A DNA stretch of 64,000 nucleotides from Atopsyche davidsoni. Its lineage: Eukaryota; Arthropoda; Insecta; Trichoptera; Hydrobiosidae. The translations under genes were made by a program, and so were the position numbers. The DNA is taken from positions 10,284,501 through 10,348,500 of the forward strand of contig JAILWY010000001.1 of assembly GCA_022113835.1 (NCBI GenBank), read 5' to 3'. Below are positions 13,290-25,539 of this stretch, one piece after another (position 1 is the first letter of the stretch; each line of letters begins with the position of its first letter). Under the pieces are notes generated by a model, which did no database searches, was not told the origin of the DNA, and was given only the letters and a program-made list of their open reading frames with translations.

Positions 13290-14302
13290 TTATAATTTGA
13301 CCTGATGTTTTGGAGAGAGTTGTGAGAGTTCATCAAGGTTGGAGCAGATTTCAGCTCGTATTTCCTCTGCATCGGGAGCCTCTGATATCACCCAAGTGTC
13401 GTCTGTGGTATCTAATCGCTCTCGACATATTGGGCATGTCTTATTATTTACATTCCTTAAATTAAAATATTATTTCATTAATCGTTCAACAGTAGCATTG
13501 CGATATTGATTATTGTACATTAAGTTATCTTACCACTGTTCAATACAGGGAAGGCAGTAAGAATGGGCACAAGGTAAAATGACTTCAGGTTTTCTCTCAA
13601 GACATATGCAGCATTCATTGGACTTTTCTAAGGAACCCTTCCCATAACTGATTTCATCAAGCAGCAGTGATGCAGTAAGATATGGGCTAACTCCTTCAAG
13701 GTTGTCTGTTTCTGATGTACTTGGATTATGCTTTTTAGCATCATCAATACAGCTGGCGTGACCTTGGAAGGTCTTAAAAATTCGTAAAAATTCTGCTAAA
13801 TTGATTAAGCGGTAAGAATCAACAGCAGAAGTTACAGGGTCAATTTTTATGCAGCCGATTTTTACAGTGCCTTTCCAAAGTATAGAAGAGTCGGTTCCTT
13901 TCTTAACAGCAAATACAAGCTGCTTCCCTTTGGCATCCAAACATTTCTTGGAGCTGAATGTAAAATAAAAAACAAACCATAACACAAATACTTGCGTAAA
14001 AACATTTTAAAATTCAGTTTGATTGTATATATTGGACATAAAATACAGAGGTTCTTTATAAAACACACTTACAGTTTATTAAGTTCTCCTAGCTGCTTAA
14101 CAAAATCTTCGTAGCTAAGGGCAGCAATTTCAGAGAAAGTTCGAGCATGTCTGAGAAGATCGTCTTGAATTATTTCCGAGGGCGAAGAATCAAGATCTTC
14201 TATGCTTGGGAATTGACCCATATTATTATAATACTGCTTTGATAATATCAAATCGGCTTTGGTAATATCGACAGATTGAAGCGATTTAAGAGCAACTGTC
14301 AT
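13290..14302 (-). CDS. RNF141: RING finger protein, RNF141 type
   Basis: Predicted E3 ubiquitin ligase. Three exons: 14073-14302, 13534-13953 and 13290-13455, in frame with GT-AG sites, 271 residues (vertebrate RNF141 about 230). The N-terminal part contains ALSYEDFVKQLGELNKL. The middle domain matches RNF141 in pattern (LVFAVKKGTDSSILWKGTVKIG, then YRLINLAEFLRIFK). The C3HC4 RING sits near residues 185-230: CCICLERKP, then PCAHSYCLPCIEQW, then CPICRERL, with the expected Cys/His spacing; the RING is split by the last intron just after the IEQW tryptophan codon begins. The tail TWVISEAPDAEEI also matches the family (WVVSDAP in vertebrates). Start chosen at the only ATG that opens the conserved exon. 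Confidence 0.93.
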
Positions 14303-16040
14303 ATGTCAACAACTGAAAAACGATCAACACCAACACCTCTGCCAATATCAAACTGTCAAATGCATGCTTATTTAGTTATTAAATTGTTAAATATCAATAA
14401 AATATGACATTATTGGATATATTCCGCATTAGCAAAAAATCATTAAATCATAGAAATTCTGTAAAAAATCATTAGTATAAAATGCAGTTATCTAACAGGC
14501 TAATCATTTTGCACGAAAGAATCTGATCTATACGACCAGAAGTAGTGAAGATTATCTCTTCTTCGTATTAGCGTCATATTCACAATTAAAAAAAAAAAAA
14601 AAAATACCTACAGCTAAAAGTTTAAGATTGCCAAAAAAGGTTGAATATAATTTGCATATAAAAATTATTTAGATAAAATAAAATAATACTTTCAACTTGT
14701 GTAGTGATTTATGAAATTTGACCAATTGTTTAGTCTAAAATATTTACATGGTCCAATCGTCTCAGGCATCAACCGATTTTTGGTTTGATATATGAGTGAT
14801 AAATAATTCGGTGGTAATGTTAAAAAAGTGATTATTGAATTAAAATTAAATTAAATCATTGAAAAATCGGGATAGCTTTAATAAAACTAATAGTAGGTCA
14901 GTCGATAGTTACTTGTCGATAATATTAGGTGAATTATGAATCAATGATAAGTGACAAGGTTTCCTTGATTACTAATAACATTAAGTAGGCTTTTTTTTAT
15001 CTTAGCTGTGATATGAATCAATCTTAAATACGTCTAGATTAGAAAACAATAATTCCGTTGTCGATCTGTCAGTCAATGCATTACCTTCGTGTTCTCACCT
15101 GTGGCTAATTTGTGAAAGTTATCTCAGCATCAGTGGTTTGAGTAAGTTTATTTCCTTGATAAATTTCGATTGCTGATAATTTACATATATTCTCGTCAAT
15201 TTTTATTTCTATTCAAAACCAAGTGAATATTTTCTTGTCAACAATGAAATTACTGGTGCTCATTGCTGAAGTATTTGTTCGCCTTTGTATTAGACAATGC
15301 TAATAACAATACTGGAGGATACACTTCGTGGTGAGATTAGCATTGCGAATTTCAATTGCCAAAGCTGTTTTAGTTGTATTTTTGTATAGCTTTGTTCATT
15401 AAATTAAATGCTTAGAAAATAATTGTTAGCTTTGTTTGTGTTCATTTGTAATGTATTTTTAGTGTGCACTGTTACATAATATAGTTGATTTTTCAAAATG
15501 TTACAATATTATGTATCTACGCGACGGCGTATAAAATTATCATTAAAATATTTTTCATTTCAAAGTTTTTCAATTATAATTATTTGATACTTGCCTATAT
15601 TCTTGCATGCTATCTCTTTTTGGGTCACATTAAAAATATTAAATGAGAAAACAAAAGTAATTATAAATTTAAAGAGGCAACCTTATCAAAAATAATTATG
15701 AACCACTTATAAAGCTGTTTCTTATACCTAATACTTTCCTGAAGTATTCTGGTACTGTATATTTATTTAAATCCACTATTAGATTTTAATATCTGAACTA
15801 AACAACAAATGTAAATAACCAAACGGCTGGAAGATTACGATATTTTTTGTTTGTTTGCTTCTTCAGACTTGAAATGCGAAAATGCTCACGTTGTTGTTTA
15901 AATATGAAGTATTGGAAATTAAGCCGGTCTGCGTGGATATCTGAACTATTTTACTACCTTAATATAGCATACAATGCGTTTTGCAAGCTTGGATTTCTAC
16001 TTGCAGGGGAGGCATGTTTCAATTCACAGGAAATACCCCA
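14303..16040. other. Intergenic region upstream of the RNF141-like and ZnT-like genes
   Basis: AT-rich sequence without a credible gene. Near 15069-15074 there is an arthropod initiator-like TCAGTC, followed by a non-repetitive stretch ending in a good splice donor, GAGTAAGTT (donor at 15142). It could be a non-coding first exon of a plus-strand gene such as the ZnT-like gene, but the first coding exon is over 5 kb away and nothing proves the link. Confidence 0.3.
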
Positions 16041-16360
16041 ACAAGCTGTGAAAAGAAAGATCTTTAATCGCGCATAGTATGTTTTGAATATTTGGTATTT
16101 TATCATACGAATCGCATTCATGCTCCTCCTCCTGACGATGGTGAAAAAGTGTAAGGTCTCCTATTTTGGCCATATTTTTCGAAACAATAAATATAGCTTA
16201 CTGCATCTAATTCTTCAGCAGCCAGAAAAATCGAAAAGAAGGGTTCTCGGAGGGAGGAAACTTTCGTGGATGCGGAAAATTGAGAGTTCACCCGAACTAG
16301 TATGACTGGCCCGGGGTAAATATGTGTCCAGGGAAATGATCACCGACCTCCTCTGAGAAG
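16040..16360 (+). mobile_element. Non-LTR retrotransposon 3' end (RT ORF tail), degenerate
   Basis: The frame at 16084-16305 contains VSYFGHIFRNNKYSLLHLIL and GRRKLSWMRKI-like sequence (LGGRKLSWMRKI). This is the typical C-terminal signature of insect endonuclease/reverse-transcriptase ORFs of Jockey/CR1/RTE-like elements. Downstream, an in-phase-looking MITDLL plus stop near 16336-16356 resembles the usual end of such ORFs. The rest of the element is missing or too diverged to follow, so this is a 5'-truncated, decayed copy. Confidence 0.7.
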
Positions 16361-16549
16361 AGGAAAAATAATCAAATAAAAAAAGTAGTACCGCGTTCTT
16401 GGGCGCAATGCTGCCGTTTTTGTTAAATTCCCGGTGTTATAGTCTCAGTACCGTGACAAAAAACGCAGATCACAGTATTACCAATAACAACAGCTGCCAA
16501 AATCTTTGAACCCGTTCAAATTGAAAAAAATCATAAAAAAACTTATTAT

Positions 16550-16625
16550 TACTCTTGGATTCGAACCCAGGCCCACGCGGCCGACAAGTGAGCGTGCTAG
16601 CCAACGAACCACGTGGTGGTTTACA
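16550..16625 (-). mobile_element. tRNA-derived SINE head
   Basis: On the minus strand an exact Pol III B box GGTTCGAATCC lies at 16557-16567. An A-box-like TGGCTAGCACG lies upstream at 16594-16604, about 27 nt away, as in tRNA-derived SINEs. The flanks do not form a 7-bp acceptor stem, so this is not a functional tRNA gene. An AT-rich tail follows on the minus strand. The 3' body and target duplication were not defined. Confidence 0.6.
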
Positions 16626-17014
16626 AGTTTATTATAGGACTGAAGATTGTGAATGCTTGACAACTGGATTACAATCAGAGCTCCTATATCAGTATACCAA
16701 GGCTACCATTCCACTTGAGCACTTTTATCTGACGTGATTATTTTTATTTAGGTGTGCATCATTGAATTAAAGTACTTTTTATACGATTTGAGGGCATTGG
16801 CGTCTGATAAATTTAAATATATGTCAAACCTTGAGAATGATAATCGCATTGTCGGTCTGGAAATTAAAGGTAATGCCAACGCTTTATGCTTGACTACCGT
16901 AAACCAAAGTCGCCCAAAGATCGCCCAAGTCACCGATTTATACCACTTATGGACGATATTTTAGAAATTTATTTTATTTTACGATAATCCGTTATTATGG
17001 TTATTTTGTTTAGG

Positions 17015-17140
17015 TTAATTTACAATTGTTGTTAGGGCTATGCTTGCAATGCGGTGTGTGGCTGTCCCCTGATTCTGCGCGCAGGTTGGGGGTGCTTACA
17101 AGTTGTGGCGTTTCGTTACTGAGTTTGTATGGGAAAATTA
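17015..17140 (+). repeat. Dispersed repeat family A, copy 1
   Basis: Shares with copies at 22.85 and 33.1 kb the ordered blocks AATTTACAAT, TGTTAGGGC, GTGGCTGTCCCC (or variant), GCGCAGGTTG, GGGCTTAC-like and TTGAGTTTGT. Same orientation as the other copies. This copy is the most diverged at its right end and lacks the AAAACCCTTT tail. Confidence 0.75.
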
Positions 17141-17595
17141 ATTTGTTTCTTTGGACAAAAAAATATCTCAGTTCACTAAACTAAATTCATGTGTGCGCTA
17201 TCAAAATAACTATTTCTGGAAAGGCACACCGGGAGGGGTAATTTTAGTATTTAGGCGCAAGAATAATTTTAGCACTTTGAACTCGTAAGCTCTGGCGCGC
17301 CGTCGAGTCAGTCTACTTGCATGTTAATACGTTGTATACCTTTTTTTGTAAACAATTAGGGGTCGCTGAGTATGAGAAATGCTTTCGGTTTTCCGTAGTT
17401 TCAGATTCGTGATATGCTACATAATTTTTAATCTTTTTAGATTAAAAATTAGATTGATAATTATTGGTCTCACAGTAGGGTGTATCTTATCAATCGAGTC
17501 CAAAAACTACCCTTAATCTGCAAAACTGAAGAAAACCCTCGTGCCGTGCACACTCGCGTGTAATTAATTTCAATAGAATGGGCGATAATCTAGAT

Positions 17596-17923
17596 CAGGG
17601 GTGGCCAACTTTTGTGCACATAAGATCTAATTTTTACCTTAAAAGAATGTAGTCTGTGTGGGGAATGGGAAGGTGCATGCACACTATGTCTGCACATTGT
17701 GTTTCAGTACGTTAAAATATATGTTCAAAAATACGCACCTACCCATGTGAAAATAACATAATTTAAAAAAAAGTCATGCCATGGCGAATTCCGTTAACTT
17801 CAAGAAAAAATATATTCTGAATTAGTGCTCTATTTATCACGTAGTCTGATCGGTTTTTTAAGTTAAGACGTCGCGAGCGATCGATCAAAATTGGCTTCGC
17901 GACCGACTTGTTGACTACCCCTG
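17596..17923. mobile_element. hAT-like non-autonomous DNA transposon (MITE)
   Basis: The block is bounded by inverted CAGGGGTGGCCAAC (17596-17609) and GTTGACTACCCCTG (17910-17923), matching at 12 of 14 positions when inverted. CAGGGGTnGnCAAC is a common hAT terminal sequence. Flanking 8-mers ATCTAGAT and GGCTAGAC share five positions including CTAGA, compatible with a diverged 8-bp target duplication. There is no transposase; length is 328 bp. Confidence 0.75.
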
Positions 17924-17969
17924 GGCTAGACAAACAATAGAGAAGAATACATATATTCAATACAGAACA

Positions 17970-18270
17970 CTTAGAGGTGTTTGGACCTCGGCGAGTCGGT
18001 CTCATGCCGATGCAGCAGCCGCCAGCAGCAGCAGCAGCAGCAGCAGTGTGGCCGAGCAGCGCGGGCAGCAGGACGTCGCGCACCGATCGGTCGTTTCGTA
18101 GGCCGAAGTTTTGTTTACATTCCCTCAGTTACATGTTTGTGTTATTATTCGTTTCAATTGAGTGTGCATTGTAAATTTTTTACTCGTCCGAATTCGTTCG
18201 TTAATAATAGTCGGTGTGCATGTGTACGGCATTACTCCAGAGCGACAGTCAGTGAATATTATTTCATTTT
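17970..18270. promoter_or_regulatory. GC-richer island with a CAG repeat, possible promoter or non-coding first exon
   Basis: A GC-rich patch in AT-rich surroundings with eight uninterrupted CAG units at 18023-18046 and flanking CAG pairs. A CAGTCAGTG initiator-like motif lies near 18247-18255. Open frames through the repeat encode only homopolymer Gln or Ala and have no recognised continuation. It lies about 2.5 kb upstream of the ZnT-like start and may be a promoter or untranslated exon of that gene. Confidence 0.3.
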
Positions 18271-20580
18271 TAAAATAATGAATGATGTGTTCGTTACTTG
18301 TGTACATTTTTGCATATATTTTATACATTTCTACAATTGTTAAATATTGATTGTGCTGTCTGTCAGAAATGATCGTGGTCAGTCTTCCAATGTGTTTTCC
18401 TACCTACATCATTTCTGATTCATATCAACTTTGATAGCTTCTCACGTTTGATTGAACAATATTTCGAAATTTGACTTTAATTTTGTCATATTATTATTAT
18501 GAAATATTGAGAAAGCCGCAGCCCGCCAACATTGAAAAAATATTTTTTTCCCTATGCATAAGTATTTTTCAACTATTATCAAACTTGCGGCTGACATAAT
18601 ATTAAAAAGATTAAAATACACAAAAACGACACAAAACAATAATATGTTTGTTTTTAGTCTGTTTATAAAAAAAATATGCATGCATGTGTGTAATAAATTT
18701 ATAATTTCAATTGGATTAGTGAATAGTTTTAAAGTTAAAGCCTGGATAACAGCAAAGAGAAGAATCATAAAAAAATGATCCAAAAAACTTTTATCAGTTT
18801 GTTGAAATAAAGACAGTAACAATTTAACCGCAGCTGTAAAGTTTGAATGATTTCAAAAGATAATCATTTCCTTGAATGTGATAATTTTTTATTGCCTTTC
18901 CATTTTACTATAATCTCATCCGTATTCGTTACGCAATACTTTCTTTAGTAGACACTCAATGAAAAATGTTCCCTACATACTTAGCCATGCGAGAGCAATA
19001 ATTTATAAATAAGTATTTTAGTATCCAGCATTTATATTCATAGCAGTATTATTGAATGATTATATTTTTTAGGTGATGAGATAAAAAAATATGCGATTTC
19101 AATAATAAACATTTATTGAGTATAAATTCTTATTTAGAGAGAAGTTTTGGCTTATGTACATAGATAAATATAGTATAAAAAATCAAAATAAATCCGAGGG
19201 CTATACACACGAGAAATCTATGCTATTAACAATGCCCGTGAGAAAAATACTTGATATTTTTTATATAACATGTAAATCGATATCTTGATCGATCGATGGG
19301 ATGACACAGGGAAAGTCGCCGACGGGCAGGTTTTAAAAATATTATTTGCATTATTCATTACATATTTGTTGCACCCTTATAAATTAATCCTACTGGAATA
19401 ATGATAGCTCTCTTCTTCAGTTATACAAACAGGCAATCAAAATCTCGGATCGTACCTGTTTTATTATCACTTTTGTTACGTGTATCCTATTGTAAAAAAA
19501 ATGCCATGTGGGCAAGGCAATGTCAGGTGCAGGGTTATTTGTTATTCTTATTGTGTTTTTTTTTCTATTATAACGGTATAACAGGACGTATCCAATGAAT
19601 AATGCATTACATAAATCTAGTTGATTTTGGTCACATTAAAGGTACCCAAATGATCTGATATTTATCCTTGAAAAAATATATAGATATGTGCATGTCCAAA
19701 TATATAGATGGATTAATTAGTTAAATAGTAAAAATGCTTTAATAATTTTCACACTCAGTTTGATGAATTCAACGAATAACATTGCATGCAGGATATGGAT
19801 CCTTCGGTGTTTATTTAATTTTAAAAATACTTAGCCAACATTTATATACCCTACTGGTTACATAAGAAATAATTTTTCATAAGCAAGGAGCATATAACGA
19901 GGAGATAATGAATTAATAGATATTATAAGTAGATCTTTAGAAGTGTGGGACAATTCAGTTTTGACTAATAACATGAAAATCTAAGTCGGCGTATTTTCAC
20001 CGGCAATGCTTCCGCTGTGAATCACTGTCAATTATTTATTTTACATAATATTTTTACTATTAAAAAAACAAATTAAATAAGATATTTTATAACGTAAGCT
20101 ACTTTTGTTTCTAAACAATCAATAACGCTAAAATTGATAATTACAACTTTACACATTGTTATTAGTTCCTGCTAAAAGTTAGAATAGAGTAATGTAGAGT
20201 GTGTCTAGTCAGCTTGAATATCATGTCCACTTGGAAGGAAACTATGACTTGTTAGTATTTTAAGTTCAATATATAATGTTTCATTTGATATGATGACAAG
20301 CCATCATCAATAGCCACTCTCAGATAACTCCGACGTTTCGCTGCACGGAGAGTACAGTGGGTCGCTCTTGCTAATATTCATCGAGCTCAGCCTAATTTTC
20401 AAATTGAATGCAAAGGATGTCTCCACTTATCAATGACTGAATTTTTAACAGCAAGAATTTCGTACAGATTGTGAAACTAATGTTAACATGCTCAGTCGAG
20501 TGTTCAATCGAATAAATTCAACCAATCTGCGTAAATTATTTTCCATCGTAAGTTCTCAAATGAAATTTTTTCTGTTACAG
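18271..20580. other. AT-rich region upstream of the ZnT-like gene
   Basis: No gene or defined repeat was recognised. It ends in a good splice acceptor (polypyrimidine tract then TTACAG at 20575-20580), which shows that the 5' UTR of the ZnT-like gene continues in at least one exon further upstream. Confidence 0.5.
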
Positions 20581-20778
20581 AGAAACGCGTCAAACACTGA
20601 GAAATAACAATAGCCTCTCAAAACTTGATAAGTTGAACGAATAAAAAAAGTATGGAATTTCATAACGCAAATGAGTGTGAACTATAAAAGTGTGCATTGT
20701 TATACAAAACGCAAGGACATTCATTAAATTATCAACAAAAAGATAGAAAGAAGAACTCGAAGCTGCGGTGGCCGAGCC

Positions 20779-23700
20779 ATGGGCATGAAGGAGTGGCTGC
20801 AGCGGCTCCAGCCCGCGCCCCTGTACATCGTGCTGGCTCTGTCCATCGTCCACTTCCTGGCGCAGATGCTGATCTGCCACGTGACCCACGCCCTGACCCT
20901 GCTGGTGGACTCGTGCCACATGCTCTGCAATATCATAGCTCTGGTCGGGTGCATCATGACCGTGAAGGTATGACCGCTTTTTTCTCATTACGTGCGATGT
21001 ATAAATCCGGTTGTCGCATCTCATAAGAAGTCGCGATGGCCAAAGCGGATGCTCTGATTTGGTTTGCGATGGTTATTGTGGAGGATAGTCTATTCTACTT
21101 TTTAAGTAGATTTAGGTTGGCGAGAAGGATCTCGATTCCCAACGGGCACTCTGCGACCGGTTAATAACAGAGTTGCTCCATCACCTACTGCTACTACTAA
21201 ACTCTTCGCTTTACTCGCATTTGCTCCTAGACGAAGTGCAGGTGTCTCGTTTACTTTTTTCAGATAATTTATTTTTTGGTTTATTTGCGTCTCCCGCAGC
21301 GCGGAGAAAGTGGCTAACTCAGGAAAGTGGTTAATCTCTGCGGTGTTTTTATTTTAATTTTATATGCATATATTTTCTATTTACACACTTGTGATGTGTT
21401 ATTATTTTATTCGTACCTTATGCAAAAGGTGGATTCAGGTAAACCTTGACTTTTAAGGAAAAGTGATTTTATTTTTTGCCAAGTGGTATTCAATCGAGTA
21501 AAATAGTAATTTATATAAAATAGTAAAACGAAATTTGTGAAGAGTGAGTTTCTTTTTTCTAAGCATTGATTGGACTTGTATAACTCGTGTCACCGATTTC
21601 TTGGCTTGAATTTTAATAAGGAGAAACATAAGCATTTTATTATCTACTGCAATCGGTGAGCATGCTTTGGTTTTTATAGTTCTTCATGGATAGGTATATT
21701 TCTAGCGAAACGTTATGTCAACTTTAAAAACAAATACCAGGTTTTATTTTTATTTTCAATTGTTTTCATTAAAAATAAATATCATATTTATTTATATAAA
21801 GTGAACAGCTCGGGGTTCAACTATCAACTTACTTTCATTATCTTAAATATGTTATTATAAACAAACATGCAGGTATTATAAAATATATCATGGAGGTATT
21901 TATGCCAGAGATAGGAATTTATATCTGAGCATAATCTAATATTTATAAAAAAAAATAATTCTATGTAATTTTTGGACTCGTGCGGAAAAAGTACTACTGC
22001 ATTTACGATTAAATTTTAAAGTATGCTTATAATGCGTATGTACACGTGAAAGTCGGGGATAAGATAATGAATTAGATTGTGTCGAAACAATCGTAATTAT
22101 GGCTCTTGTAGTGTTGCAGAAAACAAATAAACCTTTATCACCGAGTATCACTCGTGATTAAAACAATGAACTAAACTTTTATCTTGTAAAATACTTACGG
22201 TTCAGTTATCGGAGCTACTATTTGTACATTGCGTTATCTGTATTGATTTATCGACAATAAGAGATATCGAATACCTAACTTCGTCAAACTGAAATATAAA
22301 AGCAAATAAATAAATATTCTGAATAAATAAACTTTCTAGAGTTTGAGGACCACAAATTGGGGACAGCAAGAAATGAATTATGAACATCATGTACTTAAAT
22401 AATCATCATCACCTACTTTCAATAAAAGCACGCCTCACAGCTCGATTAGGAAATTATAAAGCCTTATTTATTTTTTAACGAAATATTTATTTTTAGATAG
22501 TTGTAGTTTTGTTGTAATACGTGTGACCTTTGAAAACACTGCTTTGAGCGCAAAGTTTTGAAATTACCTCTTTGGGTAGATCTGTGCATATTATCAGACG
22601 ACTGCGTTTTAATTGTTGCACACTGCGAACATCCCGACGACAACCTCGTCCTCCTCACCTCATTTACTCATCACTAAATCATTATAATAATAAAAAATTC
22701 TGTTAGTTTCAAAAGAGTGTTAAAAAACTGCTGATTATACTCAACATAAACATGACATATGAGCACGAAAAAATTAATACCCATTCTCTCCTCATTTATC
22801 CACTAAAAATAAAATAAAATTTTAGATTTTTTTATTTTCCTTTATTAACAATAGTTTGCTTACAATACGGTATGTGGCTGTCCCCTGCTCCTGGCGCAGG
22901 TTGTGGGGCTTGCAACATGTGGCTTAGGTTGTAGCGTACACGAATTTCTCTATTGAGTTTGTGTAGGGAAAAATATGTGTAAAAAAACCCTTTTTATTTA
23001 AAGGAATCTAAAAAATTATTTTCGTGATTTATAAGAAATTCTCATTTATTAAAAATGATTTTTTGAAACAACATGTATGTAGGTACATATAAACCGCTAT
23101 CAATTCATTACGTATATTATATATATATATATATATATATAAAATAAGTATATACAATATTAAAAAAATAAGGTACAAAATAAAAATATGAAGTTGATGG
23201 TTTTTTTTTTTCATTATTAGAAATATATATTTGCAATAATATAGTGATCTTCTTATTTTCCAGTATGACTCTCCGGCCTCTTCTTCAGTATTACAATGCC
23301 AAACTGAAGAAAACTGTACCAAGGATGGAACCTTGAATATAAGTCAGTCATCCGATGAAAAGGTTAATACATCATTTTACTTTGAAATAATCAAATATAT
23401 AAAATTTAAAAATTACCTCAGATCAATTATGGTTTATTTTAAATTTTCAGATGTGCCAAAATGAAAAATCTAAGCAGATCGCTGATGAAAAGAGTTTGAG
23501 GAATACTTTTGGATGGGCACGCATAGAAGTTCTCATGATTCTCATTGTGTGCGTGTTTTTCACATCCCTCTGTTTTTCAATTCTGGTAGAGGCTCTCCAA
23601 ACCCTCGTGCATATAAATCACATGGATGCCATGCATAATCCATTTGTTGTTCTAATTATGGGAGCTGTCGGACTACTTCTTAATGGATTTTGTTATCTTT

Positions 23701-25089
23701 TGATAGGAGGTCAGTAAAATATATAAAATAAAATTTTACCTGTAATTTTTTATTAGGTTAAAAAAATGCTACTGACTGATGATTTTGATAACATTAAATT
23801 ATACATACAGTTAGGCCTATTCATATTCAAGCTTCAAACTTAATATTTAAAAAATTGCAACACATTTTAGAATAAACTATTTTCCAGGTTATACTTTTCA
23901 TCAGGGCAGTTTTCTTCATGTAACAGCTAGTGGAGACGTGGTTTTAGAAGGAGTGGTGACTGCTGATACAGTACGACAAGGGCGACGTAGATTATCTCAC
24001 TCTCGCAAATCTGTAAGCACTCCTACTAAACCTCACCAGAGGCAAGGGTGGGTAGAAGCACTACGAGACGTTATAAGTACGGAATATAATAATCTTTATT
24101 TTAAATGAATTTATTAATTATTCGTCAGGATAAGAAAATAAATAAATATTTCGAATTTCCAGGCTGCCTTTTTGTGATCATGTGCGCTATAATTGTTTAC
24201 TTCACTGATAAGGAAGTTGCCAAATATATAGATCCCGCTTTAGCTATAGTAGCTGCCTCAATACTACTTGCCTTAACTATTCCTCACAGTAAGTCATAAG
24301 TTATTTCTAAATTCTCAATATATATAAAATAAGACAAAAAATCATAGCTTCATTTTTATTTCAGTGAAAGAATCTGGTTTGATTCTTTTGCAAACAATAC
24401 CAGAAACAATGAATATTGAAGCATTGAATGCGGAATTGTTAAAAACATTTCCCATTATTGTGAACGTTCACGATTTTCATGTATGGCAATTGACTACATC
24501 AAAAGTAGTGTCGACTGTACATATTGTATTTTTAAATCCATTGGTAAGTAGTTTATCGTTAGACATGCCACAAAATAAAAATTAAATGAAGTAGTTTTTA
24601 TTGAAAATATGACATTTTAAATCAATTTCATTTATAGGATTTTATCAGACAATGTGATAAGGTCACAGAATTTTTATTGGAGCAAGGAATCACTCAAGTG
24701 ACAATTCAACCTGAATTTATAACTGCAAATGACTCTCAGAGTGATGAAGAGTTTCAATGCCTGATGAAGTGCAAAGGGAAAGGCTGCGACAGTAAGCACT
24801 GTTGTACAAGACCAATGCCTCTAAGAAATCAGTCACCGACTTCAATCATAACTTGCACAGATCCTGTAAGTAGACTTATTTTTTATGATTCATCAAATTT
24901 ACATGGGGTTAATGCAATACAATTAATTTGGAGGCATGTAATTTAGTACTCAAAATAAAATTCATGATTTGTCATTATATGATAATATATTTTCGTATGT
25001 AGTTATAATATATAAAAATACTGTTTTTATTTCAGAAAACTGATACGCACAGTAAATCATCTTCCGAGGATCAAAAAACCAATTCTTAA
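20779..25089 (+). CDS. ZnT1-like cation diffusion facilitator (SLC30) with altered metal-site residues
   Basis: Member of the SLC30/CDF family, which exports zinc from cytosol. Exons: 20779-20967, 23264-23362, 23451-23709, 23888-24076, 24163-24288, 24365-24543, 24638-24865 and 25036-25089; in frame, 440 residues. Predicted membrane helices include LYIVLALSIVHFLAQML (TM1), VDSCHMLCNIIALVG (TM2), VLMILIVCVFFTSLCFSILV (TM3) and VVLIMGAVGLLLNGFCYLLI (TM4). The C-terminal domain (MKESGLILLQTIPE, VHDFHVWQL, VTIQPEF, then Cys-rich KCKGKGCDSKHCC) is closest to ZnT1. The transport site is unusual: TM2 has HxxxN (H47, N51) instead of HxxxD, and TM5 has HVTASGD (H193...D199) instead of HxxxD. The His-rich loop of ZnT1 is missing. 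A splice acceptor at 20580 puts the start in the second or later exon. AATAAA at 25148-25153. Confidence 0.9.
22845..23005 (+). repeat. Dispersed repeat family A, copy 2 (in ZnT-like intron 1)
   Basis: Contains TGTGGCTGTCCCC, GGCGCAGGTTGTGGGGCTT, CATGTGGCTTAGGTTGTAGCG, TTTCTCTATTGAGTTTGTG and AGGGAAAAATATG, then AAAACCC. These blocks occur in the same order and orientation in the 33.1-kb copy and in part at 17.0 kb. No coding capacity was seen. Confidence 0.85.
23119..23142. repeat. (TA)n microsatellite
   Basis: About 12 uninterrupted TA units in the first intron of the ZnT-like gene. Confidence 0.9.
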
Positions 25090-25539
25090 TTTTATTATGT
25101 GATTGAATATTGACCAATTTTTGGTAAATATAAAGAAGATTTATTTCAATAAAAATGATTATTTTTTTGCTGTATGCATGGATAAAATTGAATGATATAC
25201 CAAAGTAAACACTACTCTGTTTAAGTAGTGAAAGAAATGTACAAATGTGAATTATTTCATTTTTAAATGTGTGTAATGTGTTTTAAATCAAATTAATACT
25301 CGTGCTGTGATTATTATAAAAATAGATTTATGTTTATAATATGAAAATGTTTAAATGCAAATTTAATGAAAAGACTGTTTTTATTTTGATAATAAGAATA
25401 AAAAAATTGACCATATGCAATTATTTATTTATAATAATACAAAATCTAAAAGATAAAAGGTTAGTATCAAAAATTAAAAAATCCTGACACGGGAAATTTT
25501 AACTGATAAAATAATTTATTTTATCTCTACAAAAGGAAT
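25090..25539. other. 3' UTR of the ZnT-like gene and AT-rich spacer
   Basis: Holds the AATAAA at 25148-25153 and plain AT-rich sequence up to the gag relic. No gene seen. Confidence 0.5.

Noticed and set aside
16557..16620. Functional tRNA gene on the minus strand
   Set aside because: The B box is perfect and an A-box-like sequence is present, but no acceptor stem or proper anticodon arm forms; a SINE head explains it better.
17977..18343. Polyglutamine or polyalanine protein over the CAG repeat
   Set aside because: Two overlapping frames exist only because of the repeat; neither continues into recognisable protein or a splice donor in frame.
20590..21026. Minus-strand and alternative plus-strand ORFs over ZnT exon 1
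   Set aside because: Shadow frames of the conserved coding exon with GC-rich codons; the plus frame from 20779 matches the SLC30 family.
21030..21140. Second tRNA-derived SINE in ZnT-like intron 1
   Set aside because: TGGCCAAAGCGG and CTCGATTCCC resemble A and B boxes, but they are about 85 nt apart and each deviates from consensus; evidence too weak.
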